Shown here piece by piece: positions 1 to 10,152 of a DNA stretch of 64,000 bases; within the stretch, counting starts at the first letter, position 1, and every line of letters begins with the position of its first letter. The stretch comes from Pseudomonas sp. P5_109 (GTDB taxonomy: Bacteria; Pseudomonadota; Gammaproteobacteria; Pseudomonadales; Pseudomonadaceae), in contig NZ_CP125380.1 of the NCBI RefSeq assembly GCF_034009455.1, positions 1,157,001 to 1,221,000 of the forward strand, in the 5' to 3' direction. Position numbers and translations under genes: made by a program. Below the pieces are notes generated by a model, which was given only the letters and a program-made list of their open reading frames with translations, ran no database searches and was not told where the DNA came from.

Positions 1-327
1 GTTCCGCACAACCTGAACCTGAGCTTCAACTACGTTGAAGGCGAGTCGCTGATCATGGCGCTCAAGGATCTGGCGGTTTCGTCCGGTTCGGCTTGCACCT
101 CGGCTTCGCTGGAACCTTCGTACGTACTGCGCGCCCTGGGCCGCAACGACGAACTGGCGCACAGCTCGATCCGCTTCACCTTCGGCCGCTTCACCACCGA
201 AGAAGAAATCGATTACGCCGCGCAGAAAGTCTGCGAGGCCGTTACCAAGCTGCGCGCTTTGTCGCCGCTGTGGGACATGTACAAAGACGGCGTCGATATC
301 TCGAAGATCGAGTGGGCGGCACACTAA
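1..327 (+). CDS. iscS: Cysteine desulfurase IscS, 3' part (partial at window start)
   Basis: This is the C-terminal 108 residues of the PLP-dependent cysteine desulfurase. The enzyme takes sulfur from L-cysteine as a persulfide and passes it to IscU, acting in the cytoplasm. The motif [10 protein letters not shown] carries the catalytic cysteine on its mobile loop, and the segment [14 protein letters not shown] is typical of the NifS/IscS small domain. The 5' end lies outside the window. It is followed by iscU, iscA, hscB, hscA, fdx and iscX on the same strand, the standard proteobacterial isc operon. iscR is expected upstream of the window but cannot be seen here. Confidence 0.97.
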   Translation, partial: VPHNLNLSFNYVEGESLIMALKDLAVSSGSACTSASLEPSYVLRALGRNDELAHSSIRFTFGRFTTEEEIDYAAQKVCEAVTKLRALSPLWDMYKDGVDISKIEWAAH

Positions 328-428
328 CTATAGAAGCCGCCGGATACAGGTCCTGTAGCAGCGCGGCAGTAAACGCAGCGCAACTACAGGGTCTCAAGAG
401 CGGCCCTGATGAGTGAGGATTGAGAATC

Positions 429-815
429 ATGGCTTACAGCGAAAAGGTCATCGACCACTACGAAAACCCGCGCAACGTCGGCAAGATGGACGCGGAAGAT
501 CCTGATGTCGGCACCGGCATGGTCGGCGCGCCGGCGTGCGGCGACGTGATGCGCCTGCAGATCAAGGTCAACGAAGCCGGCATCATCGAAGATGCCAAGT
601 TCAAGACTTACGGCTGCGGTTCGGCTATCGCTTCCAGCTCCCTCGCCACCGAGTGGATGAAGGGCAAGACCCTGGACGAAGCGGAAACCATCAAGAACAC
701 CCAGCTGGCTGAAGAACTGGCCTTGCCGCCAGTGAAAATCCACTGCTCGGTACTCGCTGAAGACGCCATCAAGGCCGCCGTTCGCGATTACAAGCAGAAG
801 AAAGGCTTGATCTGA
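429..815 (+). CDS. iscU: Fe-S cluster assembly scaffold IscU
   Basis: A 128-residue scaffold on which [2Fe-2S] clusters are built from IscS sulfur and then handed to apo-proteins with HscA/HscB help. The three ligand cysteines are visible (C37 in APACGDV, C63 in YGCGSA, C106 in IHCSVL), with the LPPVK chaperone-recognition motif just before C106. The ATG at 429 is chosen because the protein then begins [16 protein letters not shown], as in the family. An in-frame TTG at 420 would add three residues and is not needed. The 101-bp gap after iscS holds no gene. Confidence 0.98.
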   Translation: MAYSEKVIDHYENPRNVGKMDAEDPDVGTGMVGAPACGDVMRLQIKVNEAGIIEDAKFKTYGCGSAIASSSLATEWMKGKTLDEAETIKNTQLAEELALPPVKIHCSVLAEDAIKAAVRDYKQKKGLI

Positions 816-849
816 TTTTCGAGTTTTGGCGACGAGTAAGGAGTCACCG

Positions 850-1173
850 ATGGCTATCAGCATGACAGAAGCGGCTGCTCGACACGTGCGGCGCTCCCTC
901 GACGGGCGCGGCAAAGGTGAAGGGATTCGTCTGGGTGTTCGCACCACGGGCTGTTCCGGCCTTGCCTACGTGCTGGAGTTTGTCGACGAGGTGGTTGCAG
1001 AGGACCAGGTGTTCGAAAGTCACGGCGAAAAAGTGATTATCGACCCGAAAAGCCTGGCCTACCTGGACGGCACCGAGCTCGATTTCGTCAAGGAAGGGTT
1101 GAACGAAGGCTTCAAGTTCAACAACCCCAACGTGCGCGGTGAATGTGGCTGCGGCGAAAGCTTCAACATCTGA
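850..1173 (+). CDS. iscA: Iron-sulfur cluster assembly protein IscA
   Basis: A-type carrier protein of 107 residues that accepts Fe-S clusters or iron and delivers them to target proteins. The three invariant cysteines of the family are present: one in TTGCSGLAY near residue 35 and two in GECGCGES near the C terminus. The ATG at 850 has a good ribosome binding site (AAGGAG at 839-844). The longer in-frame reading from 826 adds a non-conserved leader and is rejected. It lies 34 bp after iscU, within the isc operon. Confidence 0.97.
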   Translation: MAISMTEAAARHVRRSLDGRGKGEGIRLGVRTTGCSGLAYVLEFVDEVVAEDQVFESHGEKVIIDPKSLAYLDGTELDFVKEGLNEGFKFNNPNVRGECGCGESFNI

Positions 1174-1181
1174 GGCTTGTC

Positions 1182-1703
1182 GTGGGAACTCCTTGTCATT
1201 TCGCTTTATTTGAGCTGCAACCGAGTTTCGATCTGGACCTCGACCAGCTGGCTACGCGCTACCGTGAGTTGGCGCGCAGTGTTCATCCGGACCGCTTTGC
1301 CGACGCTTCCGAGCGTGAGCAGCGGCTGGCGCTAGAGCAATCCGCGAGCCTCAACGAGGCCTACCAGACGCTCAAGAACCCACCCAAGCGCGCGCGTTAC
1401 CTGCTCGCCTTGAATGGTGGCGAGCTGCCGCTGGAGGTCACGGTGCATGATCCGGAGTTTCTTCTGCAGCAGATGGAGTTGCGTGAAGAGCTCGAAGACC
1501 TGCAGGACAGCGCCGACCTCAAGGGCGTTGCCGTCTTCAAGCGTCGCCTGAAGGCTGCCCAGGATGAACTGAACCAAAGCTTCGCAGCTTGCTGGAACGA
1601 TGCCGCGCAACGCGAAAAGGCCGAACGCCTGATGCGGCGCATGCAGTTCCTCGACAAGCTCACCTACGAAGTGCGCCAGTTAGAAGAGCGCCTCGACGAT
1701 TAA
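1182..1703 (+). CDS. hscB: Fe-S assembly co-chaperone HscB
   Basis: A J-domain co-chaperone of 173 residues, close to the 171 of E. coli HscB. It brings IscU to HscA and stimulates the HscA ATPase. The N-terminal J domain shows the HPD triad in SVHPDRFAD, and the C-terminal helical bundle binds IscU. The GTG at 1182 gives [12 protein letters not shown], matching the usual start of pseudomonad HscB. An upstream in-frame ATG at 1143 lies inside iscA and is rejected. The start codon is only 8 bp after the iscA stop. Confidence 0.96.
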   Translation: MGTPCHFALFELQPSFDLDLDQLATRYRELARSVHPDRFADASEREQRLALEQSASLNEAYQTLKNPPKRARYLLALNGGELPLEVTVHDPEFLLQQMELREELEDLQDSADLKGVAVFKRRLKAAQDELNQSFAACWNDAAQREKAERLMRRMQFLDKLTYEVRQLEERLDD

Positions 1704-1754
1704 CCCAGTGCCGCTCCGGTCGCACGCCTGATATACAGATAAGTCCTGATAACG

Positions 1755-3617
1755 ATGGCCCTACTGCAGATCGCCGAACCCGGCCAAAGTCCTCAACCGC
1801 ACCAGCGTCGCCTGGCTGTGGGGATCGACTTGGGCACTACCAATTCGCTGGTCGCTGCATTGCGCAGTGGTCTTTCCGAGCCGCTTGCCGACGCAGAAGG
1901 GCGGGTCATCCTGCCGTCTGCCGTGCGCTATCACGCTGATCGCGTCGAAGTTGGCGAATCCGCCAAACTGGCTGCCGCTACCGATCCCTTGAACACCGTG
2001 CTGTCGGTCAAGCGCTTGATGGGTCGTGGTCTGTCCGACGTCAAGCAGCTTGGTGATCAGTTGCCGTACCGCTTTGTCGGTGGCGAGTCGCACATGCCGT
2101 TCATCGAGACGATCCAGGGGCCGAAAAGCCCTGTCGAAGTCTCTGCCGATATCCTCAAGGTCCTGCGTCAGCGCGCTGAAGCGACCCTGGGTGGCGAACT
2201 GGTAGGTGCGGTGATCACGGTTCCGGCCTATTTCGACGACGCTCAGCGTCAAGCCACCAAGGACGCGGCCAAGCTGGCCGGTCTGAACGTGCTGCGTTTG
2301 CTCAATGAGCCGACCGCGGCAGCCGTGGCTTACGGTCTGGACCAGCACGCCGAAGGCCTGGTCGCGATTTACGACCTGGGCGGCGGTACCTTCGATATTT
2401 CGATTCTGCGCCTGACCGGCGGTGTCTTCGAGGTTTTGGCTACCGGTGGCGACAGCGCCCTGGGCGGTGATGACTTCGACCACGCCATTGCTGGCTGGAT
2501 CATCGAGAGCGCCGGTTTGTCCGCCGATCTCGATCCGGGTGCGCAGCGTCAACTGCTGCAAACCGCCTGTGCGGCCAAAGAAGCGCTGACCAATGCCCCA
2601 TCGGTCGAAGTGGCCCACGGCGACTGGAAAGCCAAGCTGACCCGCGAAGCCTTCGATGCGTTGATCGAACCGATGGTCGCGCGCAGCCTGAAAGCCTGCC
2701 GTCGCGCTGTTCGTGATTCCGGTGTCGAGCTGGAAGACGTACATGCGGTCGTCATGGTTGGCGGTTCGACCCGTGTGCCGCGTGTTCGCGAAGCCGTGGC
2801 GGAAGCCTTCGGTCGTCAGCCACTGACCGAAATCGACCCGGATCAAGTGGTGGCCATCGGCGCTGCGATCCAGGCCGATACCCTGGCGGGCAACAAGCGC
2901 GACGGCGATGAGCTGCTGCTGCTGGACGTGATTCCGTTGTCCCTGGGCCTGGAAACCATGGGCGGCCTGATGGAGAAGGTGATTCCGCGCAACACCACCA
3001 TCCCCGTCGCCCGCGCCCAGGACTTCACCACTTATAAAGACGGCCAGTCGGCCATGGCGATCCACGTGTTGCAGGGCGAGCGCGAGCTGATCAGCGACTG
3101 CCGCTCCCTGGCACGCTTCGAATTGCGCGGTATTCCGGCGATGGTGGCTGGCGCGGCGAAGATTCGCGTGACCTTCCAGGTCGATGCCGACGGTCTGCTC
3201 AGCGTCTCCGCGCGTGAGCTGGGTTCGGGCGTCGAGGCCAGCATCCAGGTCAAGCCGTCCTACGGCCTGACCGACGGCGAAATCGCCAAGATGCTCAAGG
3301 ACTCGTTCCAGCACGCCAACGACGACAAGGTTGCCCGCGTATTGCGCGAGCAGCAGGTCGATGCCCAGCGTCTGGTTGAGGCCGTGCAGGCTGCGCTTGA
3401 AGTCGATGGCGAGCGCTTGCTCGACGCGGAAGAACGCATGGTCATCGACATGCAGGTGCAGGAACTGACCGAACTGATGAAAGGTACCGATGGTTTCGCC
3501 ATCGAGCAGCAGACCAAGCGTCTGTCGCAAGTGACCGACGCTTTTGCCGCCCGTCGTATGGATTCGACCGTGAAAGCCGCGCTGGCGGGCCGCAACCTGA
3601 ACGAGATTGAGGAATAA
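1755..3617 (+). CDS. hscA: Fe-S assembly Hsp70 chaperone HscA
   Basis: A specialised 620-residue Hsp70 that uses ATP to promote cluster transfer from IscU. The N-terminal actin-like ATPase domain shows [12 protein letters not shown] (phosphate 1), [13 protein letters not shown] (phosphate 2) and [16 protein letters not shown] (adenosine region). The substrate-binding beta domain and helical lid occupy roughly residues 390-620. It is shorter than DnaK and lacks the charged C-terminal tail, as usual for HscA. The stop overlaps the region just before fdx (2 bp gap), suggesting translational coupling. Confidence 0.98.
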   Translation: MALLQIAEPGQSPQPHQRRLAVGIDLGTTNSLVAALRSGLSEPLADAEGRVILPSAVRYHADRVEVGESAKLAAATDPLNTVLSVKRLMGRGLSDVKQLGDQLPYRFVGGESHMPFIETIQGPKSPVEVSADILKVLRQRAEATLGGELVGAVITVPAYFDDAQRQATKDAAKLAGLNVLRLLNEPTAAAVAYGLDQHAEGLVAIYDLGGGTFDISILRLTGGVFEVLATGGDSALGGDDFDHAIAGWIIESAGLSADLDPGAQRQLLQTACAAKEALTNAPSVEVAHGDWKAKLTREAFDALIEPMVARSLKACRRAVRDSGVELEDVHAVVMVGGSTRVPRVREAVAEAFGRQPLTEIDPDQVVAIGAAIQADTLAGNKRDGDELLLLDVIPLSLGLETMGGLMEKVIPRNTTIPVARAQDFTTYKDGQSAMAIHVLQGERELISDCRSLARFELRGIPAMVAGAAKIRVTFQVDADGLLSVSARELGSGVEASIQVKPSYGLTDGEIAKMLKDSFQHANDDKVARVLREQQVDAQRLVEAVQAALEVDGERLLDAEERMVIDMQVQELTELMKGTDGFAIEQQTKRLSQVTDAFAARRMDSTVKAALAGRNLNEIEE

Positions 3618-3619
3618 CG

Positions 3620-3961
3620 ATGCCGCAGGTCATTTTTCTGCCACACGAGAAGTTCTGCCCTGAAGGCATGGTTGTTGAGGCCGAAACCGGTACCTCCATC
3701 CTCGAACTGGCCCACGAACACCACATCGAGATGGAAAGTGCTTGCGGCGGCGTCTGTGCCTGCACCACTTGCCACTGCATCATCCGCGAGGGTTTCGACT
3801 CGCTGGAAGAGGCTGACGAGCTGGAAGAAGACTACCTTGATAAGGCTTGGGGTCTTGAGCGCGAGTCCCGCCTGGGCTGCCAGGCCAAGGTCGGTACCGA
3901 AGACCTGACCGTCGAAATTCCGAAGTACTCGCTCAACCACGCAGCCGAAGCACCGCACTGA
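3620..3961 (+). CDS. fdx: [2Fe-2S] ferredoxin of the ISC system
   Basis: An adrenodoxin-type ferredoxin of 113 residues, the electron donor for cluster assembly on IscU. The ligand pattern is visible: three cysteines in ACGGVCACTTCHC (C-x5-C-x2-C) and the fourth about 35 residues on, in RLGCQAKV. It starts 2 bp after the hscA stop and is followed by iscX 14 bp later, as in other proteobacterial isc operons. Confidence 0.97.
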   Translation: MPQVIFLPHEKFCPEGMVVEAETGTSILELAHEHHIEMESACGGVCACTTCHCIIREGFDSLEEADELEEDYLDKAWGLERESRLGCQAKVGTEDLTVEIPKYSLNHAAEAPH

Positions 3962-3975
3962 TTCAAGGAATTGTC

Positions 3976-4176
3976 ATGAAACTCAAGTGGACTGATGTGC
4001 TGGAGATCGCGATCCAGCTGGCTGAAAGCAAGCCCGACGTGGACCCTATGTCGGTCAACTTCGTCGATCTGCGCAAATGGGTGATGGAATTGCCCGAGTT
4101 CGACGACAAGCCTGAGCATTGTGGCGAAAAGATCCTGGAGGCCATTCAGGCCAACTGGATCGAAGAACGCGACTGA
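3976..4176 (+). CDS. iscX: IscX, Fe-S assembly regulator
   Basis: A small acidic protein of 66 residues that binds IscS and iron and modulates the desulfurase. The sequence MKLKWTDVLEIAIQLAE and the C-terminal NWIEERD are the family hallmarks, and the length is typical. It is the last gene of the isc operon. The hairpin at 4206-4228 follows 30 bp after its stop. Confidence 0.96.
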   Translation: MKLKWTDVLEIAIQLAESKPDVDPMSVNFVDLRKWVMELPEFDDKPEHCGEKILEAIQANWIEERD

Positions 4177-4205
4177 GCCACGCCGCAGGTTAGGCAATAC
4201 CCGAG

Positions 4206-4236
4206 AACCCGCGTATAATTCGCGGGTTTAATTTTT
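4206..4236 (+). terminator. Intrinsic terminator of isc operon, loop doubling as -10 box
   Basis: A perfect 8-bp stem (AACCCGCG at 4206-4213 with CGCGGGTT at 4221-4228) closes a 7-nt loop TATAATT and is followed by TAATTTTT. The geometry is that of a rho-independent terminator for the isc operon. The loop contains a perfect sigma70 -10 hexamer, TATAAT at 4214-4219, placed to drive ndk. The matching -35 region around 4190-4196 is weak. Confidence 0.7.
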
Positions 4237-4264
4237 CGTAAATTACCGTTTCTGGAGTTACACC

Positions 4265-4690
4265 ATGGCTGTTCAACGTACTTTCTCCATCATCAAGCCT
4301 GACGCCGTTGCTAAAAACGTGATCGGCGAGATCACCACTCGTTTTGAAAAAGCTGGCCTGCGCGTTGTAGCTTCGAAACTGAAGCAACTGTCCAAAGCTG
4401 AAGCTGAAGGCTTCTACGCTGAGCACAGCGCTCGTGGTTTCTTCGGCGACCTGGTTGCTTTCATGATCTCCGGCCCGGTTGTCGTTCAGGTTCTGGAAGG
4501 CGAGAACGCTATCGCTCTGAACCGTGAGCTGATGGGCGCTACCAACCCTAAAGAAGCTGCTGCCGGCACCATCCGCGCTGACTTCGCTGATTCCATCGAC
4601 GCCAACGCTGTGCACGGTTCGGACTCCGAAGCCGCTGCCGCTCGCGAAATCTCGTACTTCTTCGCAGCTACTGAAGTAACCACTCGCTAA
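4265..4690 (+). CDS. ndk: Nucleoside diphosphate kinase
   Basis: A 141-residue enzyme that transfers the gamma phosphate from ATP to NDPs through a phospho-histidine. The active-site histidine lies in NAVHGSDS and the N-terminal signature is [11 protein letters not shown]. The ribosome binding site is TGGAG, just upstream of the ATG. Codon use is strongly biased toward GCT, CGT and CTG, as expected for a highly expressed gene. It is likely transcribed from a promoter inside the preceding terminator as well as by read-through. Confidence 0.98.
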   Translation: MAVQRTFSIIKPDAVAKNVIGEITTRFEKAGLRVVASKLKQLSKAEAEGFYAEHSARGFFGDLVAFMISGPVVVQVLEGENAIALNRELMGATNPKEAAAGTIRADFADSIDANAVHGSDSEAAAAREISYFFAATEVTTR

Positions 4691-4718
4691 GCATTGGCTT
4701 AAGAGTGAAGGTGAATCC

Positions 4719-5867
4719 ATGACTACATCGACTGTAAAAACTAACCTGCTGGGTCTGACTCAGCTGGAAATGGAAAAATTCTTCGACTCAATCGGGGAGA
4801 AGCGTTTCCGTGCCGGTCAGGTAATGAAATGGATTCACCACTTTGGTGTCGATGATTTCGACGCCATGACGAACGTCAGCAAGGTCTTGCGCGAAAAGCT
4901 CAAGGCTGTTGCTGAGGTCCGTGGTCCGGAAGTGGTCAGCGAGGACATCTCCAGTGACGGCACCCGTAAGTGGGTGGTGCGCGTGGCGTCCGGTAGCTGC
5001 GTCGAGACCGTGTACATTCCCCAGGGCAAACGCGGCACCTTGTGCGTTTCGTCCCAGGCAGGCTGTGCCCTGGATTGCAGTTTCTGCTCCACCGGCAAGC
5101 AAGGCTTCAATAGCAACCTCACCGCCGCCGAAGTCATCGGCCAGGTGTGGATTGCCAACAAATCCTTTGGCAGCGTCCCGGCAACCGTCGACCGTGCCAT
5201 CACCAACGTGGTGATGATGGGCATGGGTGAGCCGCTGCTGAACTTCGACAATGTCGTCGCGGCCATGCATCTGATGATGGACGACCTGGGCTACGGCATT
5301 TCCAAGCGCCGTGTGACCCTGTCGACCTCCGGCGTGGTGCCGATGATCGATGAGCTGTCCAAGCACATCGACGTCTCCCTGGCGTTGTCCCTGCACGCAC
5401 CGAATGACGCATTGCGTAACCAATTGGTGCCGATCAACAAGAAGTATCCGCTTAAGATGCTGCTCGAGTCGTGCCAGCGCTACATGTCGTCCCTGGGCGA
5501 AAAGCGCGTGCTGACCATCGAGTACACCTTGCTCAAGGACATCAACGACAAGGTCGAGCACGCGGTCGAAATGATCGAGCTGCTCAAGAACATCCCGTGC
5601 AAGATCAACCTGATCCCGTTCAACCCGTTCCCGCATTCCGGGTACGAGCGGCCGAGCAACAACGCCATTCGTCGTTTCCAGGATCAGCTGCATCATGCCG
5701 GTTTCAACGTCACCGTGCGCACCACCCGTGGTGAAGACATCGACGCGGCCTGTGGTCAATTGGTAGGGCAGGTGCTGGATCGCACCCGTCGCAGCGAACG
5801 TTATATCGCCGTGCGTGAATTGAACGCCGACAGCGATGTTGCTTCGAGCACTGCGAACAACAATTAA
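4719..5867 (+). CDS. rlmN: Dual-specificity 23S rRNA / tRNA methyltransferase RlmN
   Basis: A radical SAM enzyme of 382 residues that methylates C2 of A2503 in 23S rRNA and A37 in some tRNAs. The cluster-binding motif [11 protein letters not shown] (CxxxCxxC) is near residues 114-124, and the methyl-carrying cysteine lies in DIDAACGQL near the C terminus. It is 28 bp after ndk and 12 bp before pilF, in the usual order of the Pseudomonas ispG locus. Confidence 0.97.
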   Translation: MTTSTVKTNLLGLTQLEMEKFFDSIGEKRFRAGQVMKWIHHFGVDDFDAMTNVSKVLREKLKAVAEVRGPEVVSEDISSDGTRKWVVRVASGSCVETVYIPQGKRGTLCVSSQAGCALDCSFCSTGKQGFNSNLTAAEVIGQVWIANKSFGSVPATVDRAITNVVMMGMGEPLLNFDNVVAAMHLMMDDLGYGISKRRVTLSTSGVVPMIDELSKHIDVSLALSLHAPNDALRNQLVPINKKYPLKMLLESCQRYMSSLGEKRVLTIEYTLLKDINDKVEHAVEMIELLKNIPCKINLIPFNPFPHSGYERPSNNAIRRFQDQLHHAGFNVTVRTTRGEDIDAACGQLVGQVLDRTRRSERYIAVRELNADSDVASSTANNN

Positions 5868-5879
5868 GAGAGGATCTCT

Positions 5880-6638
5880 ATGTCCCTGCGCTTTGCGCTG
5901 CTTTTGCTGTTGGCCAGCCTGTGTGCTGGCTGCGTGCTTTCGGGTGACTACAACCCGATGAAGACCAGCAAGGGCCGTGATGAAGCGCGCGAGGCGTATG
6001 TGCAGCTGGGCATCGGTTATCTGCAGCAGGGCATGACCGAGCGGGCAAAAGTGCCGTTGAAGAAGGCGCTGGAGCTGGATGGCTCGGATGCGGATGCCAA
6101 CGCTGCGCTGGGGTTGGTGTTCCAGGCCGAAATGGAGCCGGAACTGGCCGACGAGCATTACCGCAAGGCGCTGTCTTCCCGTCCCGCCGATGCACGAATC
6201 CTCAACAACTACGGCAGTTTTCTGTTTGAGCAACAGCGTTACAAGGAAGCCTACGAGCGCTTTCAGCAGGCCGCCGCCGATACCCTGTATCCTGAGCGTT
6301 CACGGGTCTTCGAAAACCTTGGCATGACCGCTTCGATGCTGGGGGAGCGTGAGCTGGCCCGGCAGCAACTGGAAAAAGCCCTGCGCCTGAACCGCCAACA
6401 GCCTCGTGCATTGCTGGAAATGGCTGAGTTGTCTTACGAAGACAGGCATTATGTGCCCTCGCGTGACTACTACGATCGTTTTAGCCTGCTCGCCGAGCAA
6501 AATGCACGTAGTCTATTGCTCGGCGTTCGGCTGGCAAAAGTGTTTGATGATCGCGACAAGGCCGCAAGCAAAGGCCTGCAACTAAAAAGACTCTATCCCG
6601 GTACGCCGGAATATCAGCAATACCTGTCGGAGCAATGA
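5880..6638 (+). CDS. pilF: Type IV pilus biogenesis lipoprotein PilF/PilW
   Basis: An outer-membrane lipoprotein of 252 residues with TPR repeats that helps assemble the PilQ secretin of type IV pili. A lipobox signal, LLLASLCAGC, ends at residue 19, followed by about six TPR-like helix pairs (for example GYLQQGMTERAKVPLKKAL and NYGSFLFEQQRYKEAYERF). The stop overlaps the next gene in ATGATGA fashion, so the two are probably translationally coupled. Confidence 0.93.
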   Translation: MSLRFALLLLLASLCAGCVLSGDYNPMKTSKGRDEAREAYVQLGIGYLQQGMTERAKVPLKKALELDGSDADANAALGLVFQAEMEPELADEHYRKALSSRPADARILNNYGSFLFEQQRYKEAYERFQQAAADTLYPERSRVFENLGMTASMLGERELARQQLEKALRLNRQQPRALLEMAELSYEDRHYVPSRDYYDRFSLLAEQNARSLLLGVRLAKVFDDRDKAASKGLQLKRLYPGTPEYQQYLSEQ

Positions 6639-7672
6639 TGAAAGCGGCGCATCCCGAAGTTGTAGCAGCGAATCGCGTAAACCCCGGTGAGACCTTGCGC
6701 CAGGCCCGCGAAAGCAATGGCTGGTCGCTGGCCGAAGTGGCCCTCAAGCTCAACCTCACCACCACTTCCCTGAGCAATCTGGAAGCCGGCGCTTTCGACA
6801 AGCTGCCCGGGCATACCTTTGCCCGCGGTTACATTCGCGCCTATGCCAAATTGCTCGGTATGGACCAGGCCGTTCTGGTCCAGCAATTCGATCAATCCAC
6901 CGGTACCGACTCCCAGGGCAGCAATGTTCACAGCCTGGGCCGTATTGAAGAGCCGGTTCGGGTTTCCCACACCATTTTGCGAATCGTCAGCCTGCTGTTG
7001 CTGGTCGCGGTGATTGGCGGCGGTTTCGTCTGGTGGCAGGATCAGACCTCGATGCGCACCAAGGACCTGATCGGCCTGGCACCAGAGCACGTGGAAGTCG
7101 AAGGCGCCGACGGTACGACACAGATTCATCCGCTGGACGAGCCGGAAGACCAGGCCGTCGTGGAAGGTCAGGCCGAAGGCGGAACCGCCCTCGCGCTGCC
7201 ACAGGCCGATGCTCCAACTGAAGCACCGGTGGAAACCCAGGCGACTGCACCAGCCGCCCCCGTAGCACCGGCCAATCCAGCCGCGCCCGTACACGCCACC
7301 GCGCCCGTTGTGGCAGCGCCAGTGACCCCGGCAACTCCGGCTCCGGCAGCTCCTGCCGCCACGGCCCCGGTGGTGACTGCACCGGTAGCCCCCGTCGCTC
7401 CTGCTCCAGCGGCAGCCGCGCCAGTGGCCGGTCAAGGCCAGGTCCAGGTGCAGTTCACCTCAGATTGCTGGACACAAGTGACCGACGGTAGCGGCAAGGT
7501 GCTGTTCAGCGGTCTCAAACGCAAAGGCGACAGCCTTGCAGTCAATGGCAAACCACCGTTCGCCGTGCGCCTGGGCTTTGCCCGCGGCGCTCAGGTCAGC
7601 TACAACGGCCAGCCGGTTGATGTCGCTCCGTTCACCAGTGGCGAGACTGCTCGCCTGAAGTTGGGTCAATAA
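6638..7672 (+). CDS. RodZ-like helix-turn-helix membrane protein (DUF4115)
   Basis: A 344-residue single-pass inner-membrane protein of the RodZ type, which in other bacteria links MreB to the cell-wall elongation machinery. It has an N-terminal HTH_25 domain (GETLRQARESNGWSLAEVA), one transmembrane helix near residues 111-133, a roughly 100-residue Ala/Pro-rich periplasmic linker and a C-terminal DUF4115 beta domain (VQVQFTSDCWTQVTDGSGK). Two adjacent ATGs exist at 6635 and 6638. The second has GGAG at a better distance (5 nt). It sits between pilF and ispG, the conserved rodZ position. The function is inferred from family and context. Confidence 0.88.
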   Translation: MKAAHPEVVAANRVNPGETLRQARESNGWSLAEVALKLNLTTTSLSNLEAGAFDKLPGHTFARGYIRAYAKLLGMDQAVLVQQFDQSTGTDSQGSNVHSLGRIEEPVRVSHTILRIVSLLLLVAVIGGGFVWWQDQTSMRTKDLIGLAPEHVEVEGADGTTQIHPLDEPEDQAVVEGQAEGGTALALPQADAPTEAPVETQATAPAAPVAPANPAAPVHATAPVVAAPVTPATPAPAAPAATAPVVTAPVAPVAPAPAAAAPVAGQGQVQVQFTSDCWTQVTDGSGKVLFSGLKRKGDSLAVNGKPPFAVRLGFARGAQVSYNGQPVDVAPFTSGETARLKLGQ

Positions 7673-7675
7673 GTC

Positions 7676-8785
7676 ATGCACGGCGAATCTCCAATCAAAC
7701 GTCGCGAATCCCGCAAGATCTGGGTCGGTAACGTGCCTGTTGGCGGCGATGCGCCTATCGCTGTGCAGAGCATGACCAATAGCGACACCAACGATGTCGC
7801 GGCCACTGTCGCGCAAATCAATCGCCTGGAAGCGGCCGGCGTCGATATCGTGCGGGTCTCCGTACCGGACATGGACGCCGCCGAAGCCTTCGGCAAGATC
7901 AAGCAGCTTGTCAAAGTCCCCTTGGTTGCCGACATTCACTTCGACTACAGGATCGCTTTGCGCGTAGCCGAACTGGGTGTTGATTGCCTGCGGATCAACC
8001 CGGGCAACATCGGTCGCGAAGACCGCGTGCGTGCGGTGGTCGATGCCGCCCGTGACCGCGGGATTCCGATCCGTATCGGCGTCAACGCCGGTTCCCTGGA
8101 AAAAGACCTGCAAAAAAAATACGGCGAGCCGACCCCGGCGGCGCTGGTCGAGTCTGCCTTGCGTCACGTCGAGCACCTTGAGCGCCTGAACTTCCAGGAT
8201 TTCAAGGTCAGCGTGAAAGCCTCCGATGTGTTCATGGCCGTCGAAGCGTACCGCCTGCTGGCCAAGGAAATCGTCCAGCCGCTGCACCTGGGCATCACCG
8301 AAGCCGGTGGTTTGCGTTCAGGCACGGTGAAATCCGCCGTGGGCCTCGGTATGCTGCTCGCCGAAGGGATTGGCGATACTATCCGCATCTCGTTGGCGGC
8401 CGACCCGGTCGAGGAAGTGAAAGTCGGCTACGACATTCTCAAGTCCCTGCACCTGCGTTCCCGTGGCATCAACTTCATCGCCTGCCCGAGCTGCTCGCGG
8501 CAGAATTTCGATGTGGTCAAGACCATGAACGAGCTGGAAGGGCGCCTCGAAGACCTGCTGGTGCCGCTGGATGTCGCGGTAATCGGCTGCGTGGTCAACG
8601 GCCCGGGTGAAGCCAAGGAAGCCCATATCGGCTTGACCGGCGGCACGCCCAACCTGATTTACATCGACGGCAAGCCGTCGCAGAAACTGACGAATGACAA
8701 TCTGGTGGATGAGCTTGAACGCTTGATCCGCCAGAAAGCGGCCGAAAAGGTCGAAGCTGACGCTGCCGTTATTGCGCGCGGCTGA
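7676..8785 (+). CDS. ispG: 4-hydroxy-3-methylbut-2-enyl diphosphate synthase
   Basis: A 369-residue [4Fe-4S] enzyme of the MEP isoprenoid pathway that converts MEcPP to HMBPP. The N-terminal TIM-barrel part begins with [16 protein letters not shown]. The C-terminal cluster domain carries cysteines in [13 protein letters not shown] and [12 protein letters not shown]. It follows the rodZ-like gene by 3 bp and precedes hisS, an order conserved in gammaproteobacteria. Confidence 0.98.
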   Translation: MHGESPIKRRESRKIWVGNVPVGGDAPIAVQSMTNSDTNDVAATVAQINRLEAAGVDIVRVSVPDMDAAEAFGKIKQLVKVPLVADIHFDYRIALRVAELGVDCLRINPGNIGREDRVRAVVDAARDRGIPIRIGVNAGSLEKDLQKKYGEPTPAALVESALRHVEHLERLNFQDFKVSVKASDVFMAVEAYRLLAKEIVQPLHLGITEAGGLRSGTVKSAVGLGMLLAEGIGDTIRISLAADPVEEVKVGYDILKSLHLRSRGINFIACPSCSRQNFDVVKTMNELEGRLEDLLVPLDVAVIGCVVNGPGEAKEAHIGLTGGTPNLIYIDGKPSQKLTNDNLVDELERLIRQKAAEKVEADAAVIARG

Positions 8786-8821
8786 TCCCGACGACGCGCC
8801 GAACGAATTTAAGGATTTAAA

Positions 8822-10111
8822 GTGAGCAAGTCTCTGCAAGCCATTCGTGGCATGAACGACATCCTGCCCGAACAGACTCCCCTGTGGCGTCATTTCGAAG
8901 GCACCGTTTCGCGCCTGCTGGATAACTACGGTTACAAGCAGATCCGCATGCCGATCGTCGAGTTCACCGAGCTGTTCAAACGCTCCATCGGTGAAGTGAC
9001 CGACATCGTCGAAAAAGAGATGTACACCTTCGACGACCGCAACGGCGATTCCCTGACCCTGCGCCCTGAAGGCACGGCGGCGTGTGTGCGCGCAGTGCTG
9101 GAGCACGGCATCACCGGCGGTGGCCAGGTGCAGAAGCTCTGGTACATCGGCCCGATGTTCCGCCACGAGCGTCCGCAGAAAGGCCGCTATCGCCAGTTCC
9201 ACCAGATCGGTGTCGAAGTGTTCAACCTCGACGGTCCGGACATCGACGCCGAGCTGATCGTGCTGACCTGGCGCCTGTGGGGCGAGCTGGGCATCCGCGA
9301 TGCGGTCAAGCTCGAGCTCAACAGCCTGGGCACCAGCGAGTCCCGTGGTCGCTACCGTGAAGCGCTGGTCGAGTACCTCTCGGCGCATCTGGACAAGCTC
9401 GACGAAGACAGTCAGCGTCGCCTGAAAACCAACCCGCTGCGGGTTCTTGATACCAAGAACGCCGACACTCAAGCGGTATTGGTCGATGCGCCGAAAATGG
9501 CCGACTACCTCGACGAAGAATCCCGTGTGCATTTCGAGGGCCTCAAGGCTCGCCTGGATGCTGCCGGCATTCCTTACGTGATCAACCCGAAGCTGGTTCG
9601 CGGGCTGGATTACTACAGCAAGACCGTTTTCGAATGGGTCACCGACAAACTCGGCGCCCAGGGCACCGTGTGCGCGGGTGGTCGTTACGACGGCCTGGTC
9701 GAGCAGATGGGCGGCAAGCCGACCGCTGGCGTAGGTTTCGCCATGGGTATCGAGCGCCTGGTGCTGCTGCTGGAAACCCTGGAGCAGATCCCGGAAGAGA
9801 TCTCCCGCCAGGTCGACGTTTACCTCTGCGCCTTCGGTGAGGCCGCCGAACTGGCCGGCCTGACCCTGGCGGAACGCGTTCGTGATCAGTTGCCCAACCT
9901 GCGCCTGCAAGTGAATGCCGGCGCCGGCAGTTTCAAAAGCCAGTTCAAGAAGGCCGACAAGAGCGGCGCGCTGTATGCGCTGATCCTCGGTGACGACGAA
10001 ATGGCCCAGCAAGTGGTAGGTTTCAAACCCCTGCGTGGCCAGGGCGAACAACAAAGCATTGCCTGGGATGCGCTTGCTGCACACCTGGCCACCTGCGTCG
10101 TGCAGGGTTGA
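8822..10111 (+). CDS. hisS: Histidyl-tRNA synthetase
   Basis: A class II aminoacyl-tRNA synthetase of 429 residues that charges tRNA-His. The motif-2 region is [17 protein letters not shown]. The histidine-specific motifs [12 protein letters not shown] and [11 protein letters not shown] are present, and a C-terminal anticodon-binding domain covers roughly residues 330-429. The start is a GTG at 8822 preceded by AAGGA at 8810-8814. Confidence 0.98.
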   Translation: MSKSLQAIRGMNDILPEQTPLWRHFEGTVSRLLDNYGYKQIRMPIVEFTELFKRSIGEVTDIVEKEMYTFDDRNGDSLTLRPEGTAACVRAVLEHGITGGGQVQKLWYIGPMFRHERPQKGRYRQFHQIGVEVFNLDGPDIDAELIVLTWRLWGELGIRDAVKLELNSLGTSESRGRYREALVEYLSAHLDKLDEDSQRRLKTNPLRVLDTKNADTQAVLVDAPKMADYLDEESRVHFEGLKARLDAAGIPYVINPKLVRGLDYYSKTVFEWVTDKLGAQGTVCAGGRYDGLVEQMGGKPTAGVGFAMGIERLVLLLETLEQIPEEISRQVDVYLCAFGEAAELAGLTLAERVRDQLPNLRLQVNAGAGSFKSQFKKADKSGALYALILGDDEMAQQVVGFKPLRGQGEQQSIAWDALAAHLATCVVQG

Positions 10112-10152
10112 AGCTGTCTAAACAGCCGAATTAGCGATTAAGGAGTATTGGG

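Noticed and set aside
1761..3530. A 589-codon open frame antisense to hscA
   Set aside because: Shadow frame; composition (His, Gln, Arg rich) is that of antisense GC-rich coding DNA.
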